NCBI GenBank assembly: GCA_024224815.1
Contig: JAAENC010000931.1
Location: forward strand, 1-37,708
Source: Chloroflexota bacterium
Lineage (GTDB): Bacteria; Chloroflexota; Anaerolineae; Anaerolineales; Villigracilaceae
DNA length: 37,708 bases
Reading direction: 5' to 3'
Of this stretch, positions 35,101 to 37,708 are shown in pieces. The translations under genes were made by a program, and so were the position numbers. The notes below the pieces were generated by a model, which searched no databases, was not told where the DNA came from, and was given only the letters and a program-made list of their open reading frames with translations. The stretch's first letter is position 1. Every line of letters starts with the position of its first letter.

Positions 35101-35252
35101 CCTTCAAGCAACACGGTCGCATGAAAAGCTAAAATCCCTTCTCCCGGCAACACAATATCATTATCACGATGGGCACCAATACTAATCACAGATTGGCTAA
35201 AATCGTGTTCCTGTACGCTTTCTTTCGAATTCGGAGAAAAGGTTTTGTCCAT
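29169..35252 (-). CDS. Giant FHA-like, single-TM protein with long Ig-like repeat ectodomain
   Basis: From the preferred ATG (35250-35252, 14 nt after the preceding stop) the protein has 2027 residues. Residues 20-95 resemble an FHA domain (VISIGAHRDNDIVL, ILAFHATVLL) but lack the usual Ser-Arg-X-His core. Residues 130-340 form beta-sandwich domains. A single TM (about 357-378, WWSIMVGLATLVLALFFIL) is followed by about 1,650 residues of Ig-like repeats, including Big_3-type PTGTITVTD/FPGD pairs with repeated Cys. The C-terminal 270 residues are two tandem repeats. Expected topology: cytoplasmic FHA, external repeats. The open frame extends 36 codons upstream but would overlap the previous gene. 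Confidence 0.8.
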   Translation of the reverse strand: MDKTFSPNSKESVQEHDFSQSVISIGAHRDNDIVLPGEGILAFHATVLLEGEGYRIIPAEAESQIWVDGSFLEDAYALFDGSQQIEIGEYALFFQSNGLPSGVHVILYTGTGEEISEDILIDDTADAIIINMIAGEADIEVEQSAFFEFEVVNAGPVVARFAVTLRGVPKEWVEISPSVMNLNEGKRQLVRVRVTPPREPESEAGIHTLQVVATSPTYGRQRAVENIALTIQPFYEFSLGSLAPRTQRIPWRKKKGTTYLPITNRSNNTADFNLLAMDDENGCSFDFLLEDDLELNRQASFKLQPHESIELPIQITPLKNPMFSLRSKQFHYTTNVQIPQQVTAPQIMSGSVKRVPLFGWWSIMVGLATLVLALFFILQPNIRSFDVAAGKDVIELGDTTKLVWDVSPFATRLSLSNLEQPINRGQVSQRVAPELSTSYELVSGNWLSGMFGIDQKQSVTVLVVPPTPQVNVFEVDRTEISKGQMVRVRWSVSEADEVLLTIDEVVYPLTEEEYSGEREVLLEKDALVTLEAKNASGSELQSYFVNVVPPYININAFTVWVRSDSTALNPSEAEMVTNSSGGKLFSPADAPDPNFPVKFVEMVPEPESETGYRVQFNPDVRDELQKGEQVMLEWDIEGADSLQIAPFEDALPGRGTQPFFPQESMNFVMTAQSGELEGIFMLPVKIYDGEPPEAPTIDFFKGSPLSMLGAGEVEFSWSVSGEWTRVSLSNAEGIVADYLNPVGFTKLTVDESSTLILTAYNGELTSAKDIQITVDPALIDPGLIIESISPTTGRSMVGGQLIVTVDFNSIPAGSTYPTGTITVTDKSSICEIPLPALTCNLIFTTSGTKSISASFPGDTIYLQSKSPDFAQQITVSSAQVDITPSFYFVDGTTPVSVEHTEFDLNNGLRTLVEVRPKNTVLADDDGNMTVSICEQDANEDIIESTCTFVGAAPVKVATTNADGKTIGYGYADITIRNFNASGIYGFLFEYTHMKNAIDPTRIFQPNVEIKRAQLMFGYSGCTDEFALTTCSYGLAGGASEEIVFDLYLPDSPDPILLSSLLPAPLIEAFSISIPTAPTIDWDCSVKTVSGTYKLVCNVTGLVSGTTYSIDYDYENQHPLPVSGNRNDYHMGSDPDITFGPASFDLQVLSSTKTKTDSLNGVKTGARIRLSGPSTDPGVISILDGSNVRLYPSAGFTLEEKNGKDVFGVENEGVNCTSEANGSRIVVKAANADCFIFLKHVGNYIFVATFDGDNQYSASVSGDTRVAVVKQNQITGTLEYLGSGGPSFPANLTTNIPASVRVVLDGPSGGLPTASAFPPSALADRKLLVTLDNSYSKTNCSIDASDSLVTDLGNSVYEVTIAEKSIGTTVITFVTAADFSVTCAQNSTLGLSLSLAFSDKTTPLKDSDDFEFGVPVALSNKAVSDPSAGSATVSITRDDASDTNMLSGSLIDKLHFGQKYSVVINDSSSMSDYYGYTVYYTVTYKWPFLASGWSHHSTSATSPNPVTASNNAYNAKKATYNNQATWSVDPTNFLTGVDFDSTGSTCSSSMPLSVTGDSKSSGWTYTTQISSRTYWSGLDYYWERGYEQKVYEWINFNLTDTTGCKLVFEGASTNTPVSAANAGTIGVSASSGNTKLDVNETYSVDGIDKQSVSMSFSPSTAQSGYVGANLPFTISLSSSDITGGTALEFVNNAGSFSTYFSPKIPLDVSCPNLSQIGSLNPITQTYTSSSAYATCTPQLKYVGNKYYAETAYVDLPDMTFTDHNSSVAFTTTPSFTSGGAFAETIYSGLKVRVSDNDSPVHTSPIPSGDVKIQVLDSGNTVRTCSNYTLTTSPTVNCDGSDNSYTLTLINGETPSFSLLFKSGMISTGNKIKLTYAGDGAFNGSNSSATTFTVKQHVSSVDFRSTPSFVSSGATQNIVYSTLYIDVTDNAGHSLTPTGDVKIEVYNGTTKQTCSGATPHYALSGPSVSCAVDDSYTLPISSGSTNAFSLTFTDDITAASGYFIRLSYSGDTVFDTDTTDTGHFAISAP
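29172..29970 (-). repeat. Two tandem protein-level repeats at the end of the giant protein
   Basis: Two about 130-residue units each begin SSVxFxxTPSFxSxGA, and contain PxGDVKI, a Cys pair, DxSYTL and KLxYxGDxxF. The identity is moderate and is seen at protein level, indicating an old duplication. Confidence 0.7.
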
Positions 35253-35266
35253 AATAAACGCTCGCT

Positions 35267-36316
35267 CTACGCCCAAATAAAAAGGAATAAATAATAAGAT
35301 AGCATTGCCAACAACAAAAGATAAAAGATCACGCTCAGCCCTGGCACCCAATAACGCCAACGCGCGATAGGATCAAAATGCACAGACCCCTTCTTCATGG
35401 TCATCGGCGCATTTCCAAGTTTTTTATCCAATGGCACGGGTTGAGACTCCAGGGAATACCCAAAAATACCAACAGGATAGCGTTTGCCCTCTTTACTTAT
35501 TTTTAAAGTTAAAAGAAAATTTTCACCCGGACCAAGATCAACTGTTTGGACAACACCGACTTTTTCCACAGTTCGTTTTATCTTCTTGATGACATCCCGC
35601 GCCGGACGCGAGAATTCATTTTGCTCCCGTGTTTCAGGCATCTTCCGCCCCCTAACCTTACGAGCGTTTCCTGCCGGTTCTGGAGCAGCATCCGCTTTTA
35701 CACCTAATCTTCCCCCAGAGCTTTTCATCGAATCCATCTTACGCTGCGCAGATTGGGGAGCTTGTACTGCTTTCGCTGTCTTCGATTGCACATTACGCGC
35801 CTGACCAGCCGCCCCATCCATACTCGATCCCAAAGAACCGGGCAAAATACTTCCTATGGTTCCCAGTAAATTTGCAAGCACACCACTCTTTACACCGACA
35901 TCTTTACCGGCCTTTAACGCACCATCAGCATCTGCTTTTGGTTTTTCTGTTTTTATTACACTTTCGGTACTTGTATTCGCTGCACTGATAGAAGTTTTTT
36001 TCTTTTTATCCTCTTTCATATCAGCTTGTTTTTCAACCACTTCTTCTTCGATCTCTTCAAAAACCGGCGCCAAGGGATAATCATCGGAATATAGAGTGAA
36101 TTTTAGATTTGGGGCGGTCGTCTTCACAGAAAGATGATATTGACAAATAGCATTTCCCTGATTTGCCAATTTCAATGTCTGTAATTGATCTGCTTCTACA
36201 CGCAAAGAGCGCAGCAACCATCGAATGAAGGTTACGCTTATCCAAAGCCCTAAAAGAATTAGGACAATAGTCAAGGCAATTTGTACTAAAAGACCATATT
36301 CAGCCATATCTCTCAC
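35267..36316 (-). CDS. Two-TM membrane protein with disordered central linker
   Basis: The 349-aa protein has a TM near the N-terminus (ALTIVLILLGLWISVTFI, about 14-31), a short beta region (ICQYHLSVKT, FTLYSDDYPLAP), a Lys/Ala/Glu-rich linker (95-250), a second beta region (VDLGPGENFLLTLKIS), and a C-terminal TM (VIFYLLLLAMLSYYLFLFI). The family is unknown. The frame opens at GTG, giving GTGA overlap with the preceding stop; an ATG three codons on (36305-36307) is equally plausible. Lying between two FHA-like genes, it may assemble with them in the membrane. Confidence 0.7.
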   Translation of the reverse strand: MRDMAEYGLLVQIALTIVLILLGLWISVTFIRWLLRSLRVEADQLQTLKLANQGNAICQYHLSVKTTAPNLKFTLYSDDYPLAPVFEEIEEEVVEKQADMKEDKKKKTSISAANTSTESVIKTEKPKADADGALKAGKDVGVKSGVLANLLGTIGSILPGSLGSSMDGAAGQARNVQSKTAKAVQAPQSAQRKMDSMKSSGGRLGVKADAAPEPAGNARKVRGRKMPETREQNEFSRPARDVIKKIKRTVEKVGVVQTVDLGPGENFLLTLKISKEGKRYPVGIFGYSLESQPVPLDKKLGNAPMTMKKGSVHFDPIARWRYWVPGLSVIFYLLLLAMLSYYLFLFIWA

Positions 36317-37317
36317 TCTTCATCCCAAAATTCTGCTGGTAAGTCACGTACGATGACGGGTTTTGGCACAGGTTTCTCTATTAGGACTGGCTTTTCTTCT
36401 TTTACAGGCATTTCTTTTTCTACACTAACAGGAAGGGAAATTTCAATTTCTTCTTCAACTATCTCAGCAGGGGGCTGACTAGCTTCTATCTCTACAGGAA
36501 TAGGTAATTTTTCTTCTGGGGGAGGAGGTGGCGGCATTTTGCTTGGTGCCGAAGAAACTGTTGACTGCGCAACCATGTTCAAATCAGGTTCGGGCGCGGC
36601 AATTTCATCCACATTATCATCTAGATAAGCATCATCCCCGATGACTAAATGCTGCCGGAAAACGGGCATCACATAAATACCTTGTTCGATGAGCACTTGT
36701 TCTCCCGGATAATCGCTAGGAGCGAATACGCGGATAGTTAGATCATTAAATCCGGCAAGCGGATAGAGGCCTTGATGGAAAATTTGAACACGGACTTCTT
36801 CTTCAGCGCCAGCATAAAGCACGGGGATGGGGTCGATCTTAATGCAGTCAGCGGGTATTCCGCTCACCGAGACATGGAACTGACAGGGTGACTGCTCACC
36901 AGTATTTTTAATTGTCAACCAACCTGTAGATGGAGAATGATCGTAAAGAGTTGAATTCTCAAAAAGTAATGTTGCGCTAAGCGAATGCGATGTTTGGACC
37001 GTTTTTGTGATAATGGGTAATTGCACACGAATACGGTAATCTCCCAGGAGTATCTCATCTCCATTTGCAAGTTCTGTGCTTGCATAACTGCGGAGGACTT
37101 CTTGATATTCTCCGCGCACAACTTTAACTTCGTCACCAAGGTTCATCACTTTAGAACCAAAAGCTTCTGGCAGATAATGAATTTGAAGGTGAGTGGGCGC
37201 AATTTGGGGCGAGCTTAGCTCTATGTCGCTAGCATTTGTGCTACCAATACGCACTACGGCTTTATCAAGCATGACCGTTTTTTCCCATCCGTTGTAGTCT
37301 ACAATGATTAGCTTCAT
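36313..37317 (-). CDS. FHA-like domain protein with Ig-like domain and Pro/Glu-rich tail
   Basis: The 334-aa protein begins MKLIIVDYNGW; residues 1-90 resemble an FHA fold (AVVRIGSTNASDIEL, APTHLQIHYL) but the canonical GR and SRxH residues are altered. Residues 105-220 form an Ig-like domain (WLTIKNTGEQSPCQFHVSV, SGIPADCIKI) that resembles the one following FHA in the giant protein. The tail is Pro/Glu/Val-rich. The ATG at 37315-37317 is chosen because GGAG lies 6 nt before it; an upstream ATG is poorly spaced. It is the first gene of the module and sits right after a terminator-like hairpin. Confidence 0.75.
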   Translation of the reverse strand: MKLIIVDYNGWEKTVMLDKAVVRIGSTNASDIELSSPQIAPTHLQIHYLPEAFGSKVMNLGDEVKVVRGEYQEVLRSYASTELANGDEILLGDYRIRVQLPIITKTVQTSHSLSATLLFENSTLYDHSPSTGWLTIKNTGEQSPCQFHVSVSGIPADCIKIDPIPVLYAGAEEEVRVQIFHQGLYPLAGFNDLTIRVFAPSDYPGEQVLIEQGIYVMPVFRQHLVIGDDAYLDDNVDEIAAPEPDLNMVAQSTVSSAPSKMPPPPPPEEKLPIPVEIEASQPPAEIVEEEIEISLPVSVEKEMPVKEEKPVLIEKPVPKPVIVRDLPAEFWDEE

Positions 37318-37333
37318 AAACTTCTCCATAAAG

Positions 37334-37364
37334 AAAACGCCTCACAAAAATGAGGCGTTTTTTT
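37334..37364. terminator. Bidirectional terminator-like hairpin in the leader of the FHA gene
   Basis: AAAACGCCTCA (37334-37344) pairs with TGAGGCGTTTT (37351-37361) across a 6-nt loop. Seven T follow on the plus strand; on the minus strand the arm is followed by TTTTCTTT. On the minus strand the hairpin ends only 16 nt before the start codon, so any promoter for the module must read through it or lie within it. The adjoining 37365-37582 shows no gene or clear promoter. Confidence 0.8.
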
Positions 37365-37582
37365 ATAAAAAAGAACACGCGGAAAGACATCTTTTGAAGT
37401 GTGGTGCAACTCCAAAATTATGAGGAAATTATTTGGTTTCCCTAATACGTATTTTTGTTGCATGATACTCTTATATTTAGCGATGAAAAAAGTGTTTTTT
37501 CTTTGATACAGAGATATTACTTTCTATTATTTTATTCTATCACAAAACAAGATGAGTTTTGTCGTATTCAGAGTGGCTAGTT

Positions 37583-37708
37583 TCAAAGGCATATAAATTC
37601 AATCACATGCTTCTTGTTGTAAGGGTGAGCACGATTGTGGATTTGTCTCTGGTTCCAGGCATGAGCAAAAGCTTTTAGGTGTCTATTAAGCCATTCAATA
37701 CAACGAGA
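37583..37708 (-). CDS. C-terminal fragment of an unidentified, possibly transposase-like protein (cut by window edge)
   Basis: An open minus-strand frame enters from the right edge and ends at TGA (37583-37585), giving 41 residues: CIEWLNRHLKAFAHAWNQRQ, then IHNRAHPYNKKHVIEFI. The basic, aromatic make-up and the WLNxxLKxF pattern resemble C-termini of some transposases, but too little is visible to name a family. It may also be a chance frame. Confidence 0.3.
   Translation of the reverse strand, partial: SRCIEWLNRHLKAFAHAWNQRQIHNRAHPYNKKHVIEFICL

Noticed and set aside
35253-35360. Upstream 36-codon extension of the giant protein
   Set aside because: It would overlap the C-terminal TM of the preceding gene by about 94 nt; the ATG at 35250-35252 fits the usual short spacing.
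37400-37500. Short plus-strand frame starting ATGAGGAAATTATTTGG
   Set aside because: Only about 29 codons, no ribosome site and no neighbour on that strand.
1-37708. CRISPR arrays, tRNA and rRNA genes
   Set aside because: No regularly spaced repeats and no cloverleaf or rRNA-like segments were seen on reading the intergenic stretches.

Overview
The window looks like chromosomal DNA of a free-living bacterium, most plausibly Chloroflexota (Anaerolineae-like). This is inferred from moderate GC, typical lipoprotein signals, dispersed REP/MITE-like hairpins, and the pairing of a B12 salvage operon with an Anaerolineae-style contractile injection system. No rRNA or marker gene is present, so the taxonomy is tentative. 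Every convincing gene lies on the minus strand, so transcription runs from high to low coordinates.

Region A (1-5400) is a cobalamin uptake and late-synthesis operon: a cobalamin riboswitch and a terminator-like hairpin, then btuF, btuC, btuD, cobO (adenosyltransferase), cbiA and the start of cbiB, which runs off the left edge. Region B (5400-8985) holds a lone arginine deiminase (arcA), a secreted protein with a lysozyme-like transglycosylase domain, and intergenic stretches rich in inverted repeats.

Region C (8985-29123) is a nearly complete phage-tail-like contractile injection system (CIS/eCIS). In transcription order it has: periplasmic-binding-type lipoprotein, AAA+ ATPase (Afp15-like), eCIS-core DUF4157 protein with two HExxH modules, DUF4255 terminator/cap, sheath, tube, second tube-like protein, tail assembly chaperone-like protein, DUF6760 protein, a 51-aa protein, third tube-like protein, a 654-aa Lys/Pro-rich protein, LysM protein, VgrG spike/hub, PAAR tip, gp25 wedge, gpJ-like baseplate protein, tail protein I, and a fibre-base/DUF4159 fusion. 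Three small or edge genes (cbiB start, DUF6760 and the 51-aa gene) were found by direct translation.

Region D (29169-37317), immediately upstream in the same orientation, is an unusual envelope module: an FHA-like protein, a two-TM protein, and a 2027-aa protein with an FHA-like domain, one TM and about 1,600 residues of Ig-like repeats. Because no receptor-binding tail fibre is evident, this module and the lipoprotein may anchor the particle to, or trigger it at, the cell's own membrane. That is the most interesting hypothesis here. Other notable signals are a G8 slippery run that would fuse the chaperone-like gene to DUF6760 by a -1 shift, and a C-terminal motif shared by the 51-aa and 654-aa proteins.
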